Shown: piece after piece, positions 56,654 to 63,551 of the stretch | Layout: every line of letters starts with the position of its first letter | Numbering within the stretch: the stretch's first letter is position 1 | Source of the DNA: Candidatus Brevundimonas phytovorans | GTDB lineage: Bacteria > Pseudomonadota > Alphaproteobacteria > Caulobacterales > Caulobacteraceae | Length of the DNA: 64,000 nucleotides | Assembly: GCA_029203145.1 (NCBI GenBank) | Contig: CP119309.1 | Span: 2,195,001 to 2,259,000 of the forward strand | Reading direction: 5' to 3' | Program-made: the position numbers and the translations under genes | Notes under the pieces: model-generated | What the model was told of the DNA's origin: nothing | What the model saw: only the letters and a program-made list of their open reading frames with translations | Database searches by the model: none

Positions 56654-57303
56654 CGCCGGCTCCCCCCGTCATTGCGCCCGGCGCCCGCCGGTCGCGCCGT
56701 CAGGAAGTCGTCGCCCGGAATGTCGGGAAAGCCCTGAAAGTTGACGCCGTTGCCGAACACGCCCGCACAGGTCGCCCACCGCTTGTCGCAGCTCCGGCCA
56801 CCAATCGCCGCCGCGCTCAGACCACAGCGCCCGTCGCCCAGCACCGCGTCGCAGGTCCGGCCATAGGTCCGCCCCACCACCCGCTCCAGCGCCGCCATCG
56901 GTCCGTCCAGATCGGCGATAAAAGCCCCATTCTCGCGCCTGATCCGCGCCAGCGTTCCCGCCCACAGCCTTGCCGCGAGTTCCGGCCGCGCCCAGTCCAC
57001 GCGCCACAGCGCGATCTTCGCGCCGTCAAACAAACCCGCCGCCACATCCGCCTCGGTGATGGCCGCATCATCCAGCCCGCCCGACGCCGACAGCCCCCCC
57101 GCCGCCAGTCCCGCTTCGGCCTCGCCCGCCCCCGCCGTCCAGCCGCTGCCGGCGCGACAGACCACGCCCTCGACGCTCAGGTCCCGATCATGATCGGTGA
57201 ACCCCATCACCACGCCGTCCGCCCGCCTCAGCACCCAGGCATGGCACAGCGTCGCCGCCCCGCTCTCGATGCGGTCGGCCAATTCGTTCGGTATGTCTCT
57301 CAT
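56650..57303 (-). CDS. GTA gp13-like protein (DUF2163)
   Basis: A 217-residue baseplate/hub protein of the DUF2163 family. The N-terminal IESGAATLCHAWVLRRADG, GFTDHDRDLSVEGV, and the C-terminal Cys-rich region (TCDAVLGDGRCGLS, WATCAGVFGNGVNFQGFPDI) are typical, the last probably binding an Fe-S or zinc site as in the RcGTA hub. The ATG at 57303 is preceded by AGAGGGG, which overlaps the end of a family A half repeat. The stop overlaps the gp14 start. Confidence 0.92.
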   Translation of the reverse strand: MRDIPNELADRIESGAATLCHAWVLRRADGVVMGFTDHDRDLSVEGVVCRAGSGWTAGAGEAEAGLAAGGLSASGGLDDAAITEADVAAGLFDGAKIALWRVDWARPELAARLWAGTLARIRRENGAFIADLDGPMAALERVVGRTYGRTCDAVLGDGRCGLSAAAIGGRSCDKRWATCAGVFGNGVNFQGFPDIPGDDFLTARPAGAGRNDGGSRR

Positions 57304-57310
57304 CGTTCCC

Positions 57311-57340
57311 CTCTTTCCTCCCCACGCGTGGGGAGGAAAA
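57311..57340. repeat. Palindromic repeat, family A (half copy)
   Basis: CTCTTTCCTCCCC and GGGGAGGAAAA hairpin with an ACGCGT centre. Read on the minus strand its end GGGGAGGAAAGAG runs into the ribosome-binding region of the gp13 gene. Confidence 0.8.
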
Positions 57341-57348
57341 CGCGCCGC

Positions 57349-57960
57349 CTAGACCCGCACCTCGATCAACGGCATGGCCACCATCCGCCCCGCGCCGAAA
57401 CTCTCCAGCGTCACCTCGATCCGGTCGGCGTCGAACCGCACCGGCGTGTCGAACACAAACCCCGCCGTCACCATCGCGCCCGAGGCCGGCGCCGCCGCCA
57501 GCGTCACCGCCCCCGTCGCCGCATCGACCTCAAACCCGCTCGTCTCCACGCCGCCGACCGCCACCCGCACCGAGCCCTCGACCGGCTTCCTGATCCGTCG
57601 CTCATGGTCGCCGTAAGCCTTGCTCAGGCCAAAGCTGCGCCGCGTCCCGTCGCCGACGCCGATCCTCTGATCCGTCGCCGCCACCGCCTCGCCCGGCGCA
57701 CAGCTCTTGAAGTCGGCGAAGTCCCGGAACCGGAACCCGTACAGCCGCCCGCGTCGCGCCTCGAAAAAGGCCGTCAGCGCCGCCATGTCGTCCAGCGACC
57801 GCAGCCCCGCCCCGATCAGATAGCGCCGGCGCCCCTCGGCCCAGGGCGTCGAGCGCCGCTCGAACCCGGACCCCAGCATCGTGATCTCTGTCCGCCGCTC
57901 GACCCCGCCGGTCGACCCGAACGCCAGCCGCGCCGGCAGACGCACCTCGTGAAAGGCCAT
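57349..57960 (-). CDS. GTA gp12-like distal tail protein (DUF2460)
   Basis: A 203-residue tail protein. The start MAFHEVRLPARLAFGSTGGV with TEITMLGSGFERRSTPWAEG, then ALTAFFEARRGRLYGFRFRD and FAPGEAVAATDQ-like (CAPGEAVAATDQRIGVGDG) are DUF2460 marks; the GFRF-RD-x-x-D block is shared across GTAs and prophages. The ATG at 57960 has GAGGGATC upstream. It is the first gene of the left block of the cluster, with a 161-base gap to a divergent gene. Confidence 0.92.
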   Translation of the reverse strand: MAFHEVRLPARLAFGSTGGVERRTEITMLGSGFERRSTPWAEGRRRYLIGAGLRSLDDMAALTAFFEARRGRLYGFRFRDFADFKSCAPGEAVAATDQRIGVGDGTRRSFGLSKAYGDHERRIRKPVEGSVRVAVGGVETSGFEVDAATGAVTLAAAPASGAMVTAGFVFDTPVRFDADRIEVTLESFGAGRMVAMPLIEVRV

Positions 57961-58121
57961 TGATCCCTCGCATGTATTTGAAACTGCGTCATTTTGGAAC
58001 AAGATGAGATCCGCTCGCAGAAATCCTGTCCCAAGGTCACGCTTCGACTTGTCTGAAAACCGGCGCTCAGCCATGCTCGCGTCAAAGCGGCAGGGGCCGT
58101 TCAGATTCAGGAGACTTCCGA

Positions 58122-58823
58122 GTGCGCGGTGAAATTCTCAGCTATGACGACGTGTCGGGCACCGGCCTGATCAGCGGCGACGACAGCATCCGTTACGGCT
58201 TCGCCCGGTCGGCCATCCAGGCGGGCGGAACCATCCGCGCCGGCGCCCGCGTCGACTTCGTGCCGGAAGGCCTGGAAGCGACCCAGATCATGGTCCTGGC
58301 CGGCGATCCCGCCGCCGCCTTCGGCGCCGCCGCCAGCTCGGCCTACACTGCCCGCGACACCGGCGGCGGCTATGACTTCACCAGCGCCCTGTTCTCGTTC
58401 AACGGCCGTCTGCGCCGCCAGCATTTCTGGATCAGCTGGCTGATTCTGCTCGGCGCCGGCGTCGTGACCGGCTGGATCCCCTTCCTCGGCCTCATCCTGT
58501 CGCTGGCGATGATCTGGCCCAACCTCGCGATTGTGGTGAAGCGCCTGCATGACATCGGCAAGTCGGGCTGGTTCGCCGTCATTCCCTGGGTCGCCAACGT
58601 CGTCGGCTTCGTCATGATCATCGGCGCCGTCGGCACCGCCATCATCACCAACCCCGGCGCCTTCGAGAGCGAAGACCCCGCCGTGGCCCTCTCCATGCTG
58701 GGCTCCATGATGGGCGGCCTCGCCGTCATGTTCCTGGTCAACATCGCCTTCCTGCTCTGGATCGGGATCACCGACAGCCAGCGCGGCGACAACAGGTTCG
58801 GCCCCAATCCCAAGGGCGAATAA
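58122..58823 (+). CDS. Cold-shock-like domain fused to DUF805 membrane protein
   Basis: A 233-residue protein transcribed against the GTA genes. Residues 1-65 resemble a cold-shock/OB segment (MRGEILSYDDVSGTGLISGD, then YGFARSAIQAGGTIRAGARV with DFVPEG). Residues ~85-233 form a DUF805 membrane domain: FSFNGRLRRQHFWISWL, VVKRLHDIGKSGW, and the final GDNRFGPNPKGE. GTG start with AGGAGAC upstream and its own terminator. It splits the GTA cluster between gp12 and gp11. The role is unknown. Confidence 0.85.
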   Translation: MRGEILSYDDVSGTGLISGDDSIRYGFARSAIQAGGTIRAGARVDFVPEGLEATQIMVLAGDPAAAFGAAASSAYTARDTGGGYDFTSALFSFNGRLRRQHFWISWLILLGAGVVTGWIPFLGLILSLAMIWPNLAIVVKRLHDIGKSGWFAVIPWVANVVGFVMIIGAVGTAIITNPGAFESEDPAVALSMLGSMMGGLAVMFLVNIAFLLWIGITDSQRGDNRFGPNPKGE

Positions 58824-58829
58824 GACCAA

Positions 58830-58859
58830 GGGGCGCTCTTCGGAGCGCCCCATTCTTTT
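58830..58859 (+). terminator. Intrinsic terminator after the DUF805 gene
   Basis: A nine-base-pair stem GGGGCGCTC / GAGCGCCCC with a stable TTCG loop, followed by ATTCTTTT. It lies six bases after the stop codon. Confidence 0.88.
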
Positions 58860-58863
58860 GGTG

Positions 58864-59105
58864 GCTAACGCGAAGCGCGCGGCGCTTCGCTGCTTGAGCC
58901 ACGCTTTTTGAGGCTATCGCGAACCGCGCGGCGGTTCGCTGCTTGAGCCTCGTTCTTTTTGGTGGCTATCGCGAACCGCGCGGCGGTTCGCTGCTTGAGC
59001 CTCGTTCTTTTTGGTGGCTATCGCTCGGCGCACGGCGCCTTGCTGCTTGAGCCACGTTTTTGGTGGCTATCACGAACCGCGTAGCGCTCCGCAGCCTCAG
59101 CCCCG
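58864..59105. repeat. Tandem hairpin array, family D (five units)
   Basis: Units begin GGCTATCGCGAACC or a variant at 58864, 58913, 58965, 59017 and 59066 (periods 49, 52, 52, 49). Each has a palindromic core (GCGAACCGC-GCG-GCGGTTCGC in two identical units), GCTGCTTGAGCC and a T run. They fill the gap before the gp11 stop codon and match 31480-31620 in inverse orientation. Confidence 0.85.
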
Positions 59106-59633
59106 CTACATCCGCCGCGCGCCCAGGGCCGTCGCCCGTGCCAGCATCCGAGCGATCTGCGCCTCGGACCGCAACAGCCCCTGCGCCCCGCCGTCCACGC
59201 TGACATTGACCGTCACGCCCGCACCGCCCATCGGCTCGATGCTGCCCGCGCCCGCCGGTCGAAACACCTCCGGCCCGCGCTCGCCGACCAGATAGGCCCC
59301 GCCGCCCAGCACCGGCCCGCCCTCGGCCCGCGCCCCGCCGAAACTGTTCATCACCGCCGAGATCGCGTCCGACAGGCCCCCGCCCCGCCCCGAACCCGCC
59401 GCCGCATTGACCGCGTTCAGCACCGCCCGCGCCAGCTCGGCCAGGGTCACCTCCCCGTCCGCCGCCGCCCGCGTCAGCGACCGCGTCAGGCTCTCGCCCG
59501 CCCGCCCGAACGCCTCCTCGATCGAGGCCGCCGCCCGCTCCGCCGGCTCCCTCAGCGCCTCCAGCGCCGCCGCCGCCTCCGCCGCCTTCACCGGCACGGC
59601 GTCGATCCCGTCGGGCCTGAAACTGTCCGTCAT
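59106..59633 (-). CDS. GTA gp11-like tail tape measure protein
   Basis: A 175-residue short tape measure protein. The N-terminus is a long Ala-rich helix (AAEAAAALEALREPAERA); the C-terminal half has ARAEGGPVLGGGAYLVGERG with PEVFRPAGAG, the canonical end of phage/GTA tape measure proteins. It is somewhat shorter than RcGTA gp11 (about 219 residues). The ATG at 59633 has GGAGG at nine bases, supplied by the family A repeat end. A longer frame through the repeat exists but is unlikely. Confidence 0.85.
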   Translation of the reverse strand: MTDSFRPDGIDAVPVKAAEAAAALEALREPAERAAASIEEAFGRAGESLTRSLTRAAADGEVTLAELARAVLNAVNAAAGSGRGGGLSDAISAVMNSFGGARAEGGPVLGGGAYLVGERGPEVFRPAGAGSIEPMGGAGVTVNVSVDGGAQGLLRSEAQIARMLARATALGARRM

Positions 59634-59640
59634 TCCAACA

Positions 59641-59721
59641 CTCCTCCCCATTTCATGGGGAGGGGGACCACGAAGTGGTGGAGGGGGCGACGCCGCCCTC
59701 TCCCGTCGAGACGCCCCCTCC
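59641..59721. repeat. Palindromic repeat, family A (partial)
   Basis: CTCCTCCCCATTTCATGGGG with AGGGGG and CCACGAAGTGG, then GGAGGGGGCG / CGCCCCCTCC pair; the distal end is missing. It lies between gp10.1 and gp11, and on the minus strand provides GGGGAGGAG before gp11. Confidence 0.8.
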
Positions 59722-59731
59722 GACACTCTGC

Positions 59732-59914
59732 TCAATCCGGCCAGCGTTCGTGCATCCGCTCCAGTTCGCCGCGCCCCAGGGGCGCCGCCTGAACCGGCCC
59801 CGCCGTCAGCATCCGCCATTCCTTCAGCGACAGCCTCCAGAACCCCTCCGGCCCCACGCCCATCCGCGCCGCCGCCTGCAACATCTCACCCCACTGCCGG
59901 TCCTGGGGAGTCAT
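59732..59914 (-). CDS. Tail assembly chaperone (gp10.1, rcc01693-like)
   Basis: A 60-residue protein; WGEMLQAAARMGVGPEGFWR and LSLKEWRML match the phage tail assembly chaperone of GTA cluster, the second product between gp10 and gp11. The ATG at 59914 overlaps the gp10 stop (ATGA). Small size makes the call depend on position as well as the motif. Confidence 0.85.
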   Translation of the reverse strand: MTPQDRQWGEMLQAAARMGVGPEGFWRLSLKEWRMLTAGPVQAAPLGRGELERMHERWPD

Positions 59915-60207
59915 GCGGCCGCCGCAAACGCCTTCGCCACCGCCTCCGCCGCCTCGCGCGGATCAACAGCCGCGCTCGCCAGACCGTCCGCCAACACCGC
60001 CTCGCCGCCGCCGCGCAGCAAGGCCGCCAGCACCACCATCAGATCCCGCGCCGACAACATCCGCATCCGCTCGGCCAGCGCCGCCATCCCGGCCACGCCC
60101 AGCCCCGTCTCGATCTCGGCTAAGGCCCCCAGCGTCAGACACAGCCTCCGCTCCGCCCCCGCCAGCACCGCCGTCGCCTCGCCCCGCACGCCGTTCGGTG
60201 AAACCAT
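59911..60207 (-). CDS. GTA gp10-like tail protein
   Basis: A 98-residue protein of the GTA-gp10 family. SPNGVRGEATAVLAGAERRL and LCLTLGALAEIETGLGV are characteristic. The ATG at 60207 has GGGTGAGAG upstream; an earlier Met nine codons upstream is possible. The stop overlaps gp10.1. It faces, across 33 bases, a divergent small plus-strand gene that separates it from gp9. Confidence 0.85.
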   Translation of the reverse strand: MVSPNGVRGEATAVLAGAERRLCLTLGALAEIETGLGVAGMAALAERMRMLSARDLMVVLAALLRGGGEAVLADGLASAAVDPREAAEAVAKAFAAAA

Positions 60208-60240
60208 TGCACTCTCACCCCCACGCGATAGCATCGCGCC

Positions 60241-60495
60241 ATGTTGAAACTTCAGACTGACTTCAACGCACTATCGGACAGCGATCAGGCATGGGGTCTC
60301 TGGCTTGATGGCCAGCGTTTCGAACCCCTCGCTGGTTCAGTCGGCGCCAAAGTCGGCGACCGGGTTGTTATTCTCGAGCCAGAGGACTTCGAGGTTGAGG
60401 GCGAACTTGGCTTTGGCCTCGTTGATGCGCCCTGCCGAAGCGACACCGAAATGTGGTTCGTCAAAGTCGACTGGTCCACGCTCCGCCGCTTCTAG
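60241..60495 (+). CDS. Small hypothetical protein inserted in the GTA cluster
   Basis: An 84-residue acidic protein (LKLQTDFNALSDSDQAWGLW, then DGQRFEPLAGSVGAKVGDRV) with a compact strand-rich look and no membrane segment. It is encoded on the strand opposite to all neighbours, between gp10 and gp9, and its stop overlaps the gp9 stop. Codons with A/T third bases (TTG, CTA, CTT, GTT) are more frequent than in the GTA genes. No family is recognised; the shape is like that of small immunity or DUF proteins, but this is only an impression. Confidence 0.65.
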   Translation: MLKLQTDFNALSDSDQAWGLWLDGQRFEPLAGSVGAKVGDRVVILEPEDFEVEGELGFGLVDAPCRSDTEMWFVKVDWSTLRRF

Positions 60496-60902
60496 AGCGC
60501 CGCGAAACTGATCTCGCCCGCGCTCGCCAGGCTCAGCGCAAAGCTCGCCTCCCCCTCGTGCTCGCCGGCGTATTCCAGCGCCGCCACGATGAACGCCCCC
60601 TCCAGCACCCCGAAGTCCGGTACGATCAGCCGCCATGTCTTCGCCGCCTGCTCAAAGAAGGCCTCGCGGATCAGGGCGTCGGACGCCGCATCGCGGAAGA
60701 TCCCCTGCCCCGACACCGCCGCCGACTTGACCCCGGCTCCCGCCAGCAGCTCGCGCCAGCGCCCGGCGCTGTCGCCGTCGGTGGCATCCACCGTCTTGGC
60801 GTTCAGCGAAATCGTCCGCGCCCTCAGCCCCGCCACCGTCGTAAAGACGCCCGCCGCGCCCTCGATCTTCAGCAAGATGTCCTTGCCGCGTTGCGCCGTC
60901 AT
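60492..60902 (-). CDS. GTA gp9-like major tail tube protein
   Basis: A 136-residue major tail protein of the TP901-1/GTA type. MTAQRGKDILLKIEGAAG starts the family pattern; TVAGLRARTISLNAKTVDAT with GRWRELLAGAGVKSAAVSGQ and GEASFALSLASAGEISFAAL follow. The ATG at 60902 has GGGAGGA about nine bases upstream, contributed by a family A repeat. The stop shares bases with the convergent insert gene. Confidence 0.92.
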   Translation of the reverse strand: MTAQRGKDILLKIEGAAGVFTTVAGLRARTISLNAKTVDATDGDSAGRWRELLAGAGVKSAAVSGQGIFRDAASDALIREAFFEQAAKTWRLIVPDFGVLEGAFIVAALEYAGEHEGEASFALSLASAGEISFAAL

Positions 60903-60908
60903 GTCTTC

Positions 60909-61044
60909 AATCCTCCCTTGTCGCGCAGCGACGGGGGAGGGGGACCGCGAAGCGGTGGAGGGGGCAAGCCCCACGCACAGTCCCCAGCCGCCCCCTCCAC
61001 CATGCTGCGCATGGTCCCCCTCCCCCGCTGCGCAGGGGAGGATC
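60909..61044. repeat. Palindromic repeat, family A (full copy)
   Basis: AATCCTCC and GGGGAGGATC ends, inner CCGCGAAGCGG and CCACCATGCTGCGCATGG. It occupies the gp8-gp9 gap; the minus-strand end provides the gp9 ribosome site. Confidence 0.85.
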
Positions 61045-61053
61045 AATTCAGCC

Positions 61054-61461
61054 TCAAATCTCTTCCGTCACGGCTCGCAGCCGCATCACCGCCCACGCCC
61101 GTTTCAAGTCCGCGCTGCGAAACACATCGGTGAATGTCACGCCCAGGCTGACCGCCCTCACCCCGTCGGCCTCGACCGCTGCGTCCGCCACCCGCGCCCG
61201 CACCGCCGCCGCCACCGCCCGCGCTTCTTCCATCCCGGCAAAGCGGCTGGCGCAGGTCAGGGTCAGCCGATGCTCGACCCCGCCGCCGTCCGCGTTCAAC
61301 CCCCGGCTCTCGCCCTTGCCGATCAGCAGATGCGGAAACGCGGGCTCCTCCGGCGGCTGGTCCCAGACCCGAACCGGATCGCCCAGCAGCGCCTGCAAGG
61401 CCGCGTCGCCCTTCAGACGCGCGATCAGCGCCTTCACCAGCGCCCCTTCATGATCCCTCAT
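61054..61461 (-). CDS. GTA gp8-like tail terminator (DUF3168)
   Basis: A 135-residue protein of the DUF3168 tail-completion family: ALVKALIARLKGDAALQALL, VWDQPPEEPAFPHLLIGK and VSLGVTFTDVFRSADLKRAW are typical. It acts at the head-proximal end of the tail. The ATG at 61461 overlaps the gp7 stop (ATGA). Confidence 0.9.
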   Translation of the reverse strand: MRDHEGALVKALIARLKGDAALQALLGDPVRVWDQPPEEPAFPHLLIGKGESRGLNADGGGVEHRLTLTCASRFAGMEEARAVAAAVRARVADAAVEADGVRAVSLGVTFTDVFRSADLKRAWAVMRLRAVTEEI

Positions 61462-61760
61462 CGCGCCCGCTCCAGGTTCAGCCGCACTCGTCCCGCCGCC
61501 TTCGGATCCGCTTCCAGGCCCAAGACGCCCCAGTCCGCCCCGCCGAACCGCACCACCAGCCCCTCGGCCAGCCGCGGATCGCTTCGCACCGTGGCGCTCA
61601 AGGTCTCCACCCCGCGCGTCACGCCGCCCTCCGTCCGCTCGCGCCGACGCCTTGCACCCAGCTCCAACCACAACGACCCGACCGGCTCATAGCTGACCAC
61701 CCGCCCGCCATAGGGCGTCTCCGCCTCCACCGGCCGCACCAGGCTCGCGACGACCTTCAC
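61458..61760 (-). CDS. GTA gp7-like head-tail adaptor
   Basis: A 100-residue head closure/adaptor protein. EAETPYGGRVVSYEPVGSLW and LELGARRRRERTEGG resemble the phage head-tail joining family (SPP1 gp16-like). The GTG at 61760 overlaps the gp6 stop (GTGA); an in-frame Met ten codons upstream lies within gp6 and is less likely. The stop overlaps gp8. Confidence 0.88.
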   Translation of the reverse strand: MKVVASLVRPVEAETPYGGRVVSYEPVGSLWLELGARRRRERTEGGVTRGVETLSATVRSDPRLAEGLVVRFGGADWGVLGLEADPKAAGRVRLNLERAR

Positions 61761-62023
61761 AGCCGCACCACGCGATAGGGCGCAATCCACCCCTCGACCG
61801 GCGCCACGCTCATCTCGCCCTCGCCGCGCTCATAGGCCCGCAGCACCAGCATCATCACCGCCAACCGCAGCGGCGCAGGCGACGTCGAGGCCAGGGCCAA
61901 CCCCACCTCCCCCTCCACCCGCGCCCGTGCGGCGTCGATCAGGGTCTGGATCAGCCCGTCCTCCGCCTCATGCTCGACGCGCAGGAACAGCTTCGCCTCC
62001 GTGAGGGTCACGGGTGCGCTCAT
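61757..62023 (-). CDS. GTA gp6-like head-tail connector
   Basis: An 88-residue connector (HK97 gp6 type): TLTEAKLFLRVEHEAEDGLI with QTLIDAARARVEGEVG is the diagnostic start, then MMLVLRAYERGEG. The ATG at 62023 has GGGAGAA upstream. An open extension to 62140 reads through a repeat and is rejected. Directly downstream of the capsid gene and coupled to gp7. Confidence 0.9.
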   Translation of the reverse strand: MSAPVTLTEAKLFLRVEHEAEDGLIQTLIDAARARVEGEVGLALASTSPAPLRLAVMMLVLRAYERGEGEMSVAPVEGWIAPYRVVRL

Positions 62024-62048
62024 GATTAATTCTCCCAATGATCTGCTT

Positions 62049-62197
62049 CCTTCTCCCCTTGGGGGAGACGGTGGGCGCCAGAGGCGCTCGGATGAGGGGT
62101 AGGGCTCAGAAGGCAAACGGCCGACGTCGCGCACGCGCACCCGTCCCCCTCATCCGTCTCGCGCCGCGAGCCCCCTTCTCCCCTGGAGGGGAGAAGG
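62049..62197. repeat. Palindromic repeat, family B (full copy)
   Basis: CCTTCTCCCC and GGGGAGAAGG ends with GGATGAGGGG / CCCCCTCATCC inner pair. It separates the major capsid gene from gp6 and may act as an attenuator within the operon. Confidence 0.85.
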
Positions 62198-62217
62198 ACG
62201 ACCCGTTCACTCCACGA

Positions 62218-63441
62218 CTACGAAGCCGCGAACTTCATCAGCTTGATCGCATCAAAGTTCTGCACCCCGCCGCCCACGCGTTTGGTCGTGTAGCACAGCA
62301 CATAGGGCTTGGCCGAATAGGGGTCCCTCAGCACCCGCACCCCCGCGCGATCCACGATCAGATAGCCGCGCGAGAAGTCGCCGAACGCGATCGACAGACT
62401 GTTGGCCGCCACATCCGGCATGGTCTCGATCTCGGTGACCGGATAGCCCAGCAACGACGCCGTCTCGCCCGGTCGCGTCGCCGGCGACCAGACATAGTTA
62501 CCGTCCCCGTCCTTGAACTTGCGCACCGCCGAGACCGTGCGGCGGTTCATGACAAAGCGGCCGTTCGGCCGATACTGGGCCTTGGGCGCATAGATCAGGT
62601 CGATCAGCTTGTCCGCCGGACTGGTCGAGGCGAAAGCGCCTGCCGCCCCCGAGGCCACCGTGCCGATCTGGCCCCAGGTCTGCGTGCCCTCGGTCGCCGT
62701 CGCATAGGCCAGGAAGCCCTTGGGCTTGTTGACCCCGTCGCCGCTGACGAAGGCCGCCGTCTCCTGCGCCGCAAAGGCGTCCTCGACCTCGGCCGCCAGC
62801 CATTCGTCCAGGTCGATCAGGGCGTCGTCCAGCAGGCTCTGCGTCGCCGCCGGACAGGCGTAGAGATCGGCGGAAGAGAACTCCAGCAGGCTCAAGGTCG
62901 CCGGGTCCGTCTCCGGTCGCGCCGCCGTCTCGGCGACCCAGCCCGCCGTCACGCCCGCCGTCGACACCGGCTTGCGGAACACGCCGGAACCCACCGTGCG
63001 CACCGTGGCGATCTCGCGCATCGGCGAGCCCGCCATCAGACGTCGCTCGATGGCCCGCTCGGTCTCCGGCGGCACGACATAGCCCGCCGAGTTCGACGCC
63101 GACGACAGCCCCGCCTTCAGCTCCAGGCCATGCGCCTGACCCGACTTCATATAGCCGTCCCAAGCCGCCTTGGCCTCCGGCGCCGCCACAGCGGGCGGCT
63201 CGGCGCCCAACATCGGACGACGGCCCTCGCTCAGCGCGCGGTCGAGACGCGCCTGCGCCCCCGCCACCGCCTGATCGATGCGCGCCACCTTCTCCTCCAG
63301 CAGCACGTCCGCCGACGCCTTCTTCTCGATCTCGTCCAGACGGGCGTCGTTCGCCCCTTTGAACGCCTCGAACGCCGCCATCATCTCATGCAGGGCGGCG
63401 CGCGCCTCGGGCGATGCCGAGGCGGTCTTGGTCTCTTTCAT
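62218..63441 (-). CDS. GTA gp5-like major capsid protein (HK97 fold)
   Basis: A 407-residue capsid protein. The N-terminal helical delta-domain (ALHEMMAAFEAFKGANDARL and neighbours) is normally removed by the prohead protease; the HK97 core begins near residue 115 (SGQAHGLELKAGLSSASNSA) with GYVVPPETERAIERRL, TPGFV-like and GYPVTEIETMPDVAANSLSI, FGDFSRGYLIVDRAGV. ATG at 63441 with AGAGAG upstream. The protease and portal genes (gp4, gp3) would lie to the right, but a plus-strand gene intervenes. Confidence 0.95.
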   Translation of the reverse strand: MKETKTASASPEARAALHEMMAAFEAFKGANDARLDEIEKKASADVLLEEKVARIDQAVAGAQARLDRALSEGRRPMLGAEPPAVAAPEAKAAWDGYMKSGQAHGLELKAGLSSASNSAGYVVPPETERAIERRLMAGSPMREIATVRTVGSGVFRKPVSTAGVTAGWVAETAARPETDPATLSLLEFSSADLYACPAATQSLLDDALIDLDEWLAAEVEDAFAAQETAAFVSGDGVNKPKGFLAYATATEGTQTWGQIGTVASGAAGAFASTSPADKLIDLIYAPKAQYRPNGRFVMNRRTVSAVRKFKDGDGNYVWSPATRPGETASLLGYPVTEIETMPDVAANSLSIAFGDFSRGYLIVDRAGVRVLRDPYSAKPYVLCYTTKRVGGGVQNFDAIKLMKFAAS

Positions 63442-63551
63442 GCTCTCTCCGCTTGAAGAACCGCGATATGCGGTTACGCTCGGCGCGCGACCCGCTTCGA
63501 GTCGCGCCCTGTTTCTGCCGCCGCGCAGGACGCCTCCGAAAAGGATCGCCC

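Noticed and set aside
58864..59105. CRISPR array
   Set aside because: The units are contiguous hairpins with no unique spacers, and no cas genes are nearby.
59634..59819. N-terminal extension of gp11 to 59819
   Set aside because: It would read through the family A repeat (PPPPLRGPPP peptide); the ATG at 59633 has a proper ribosome site and family-like start.
60903..61046. N-terminal extension of gp9
   Set aside because: The added residues come from the repeat; MTAQRGKD at 60902 is the normal start.
52384..63441. Interpretation as an ordinary prophage
   Set aside because: Gene content and order follow the GTA gp5-gp15 series; no integrase, repressor, lysis or replication genes are seen in the window.
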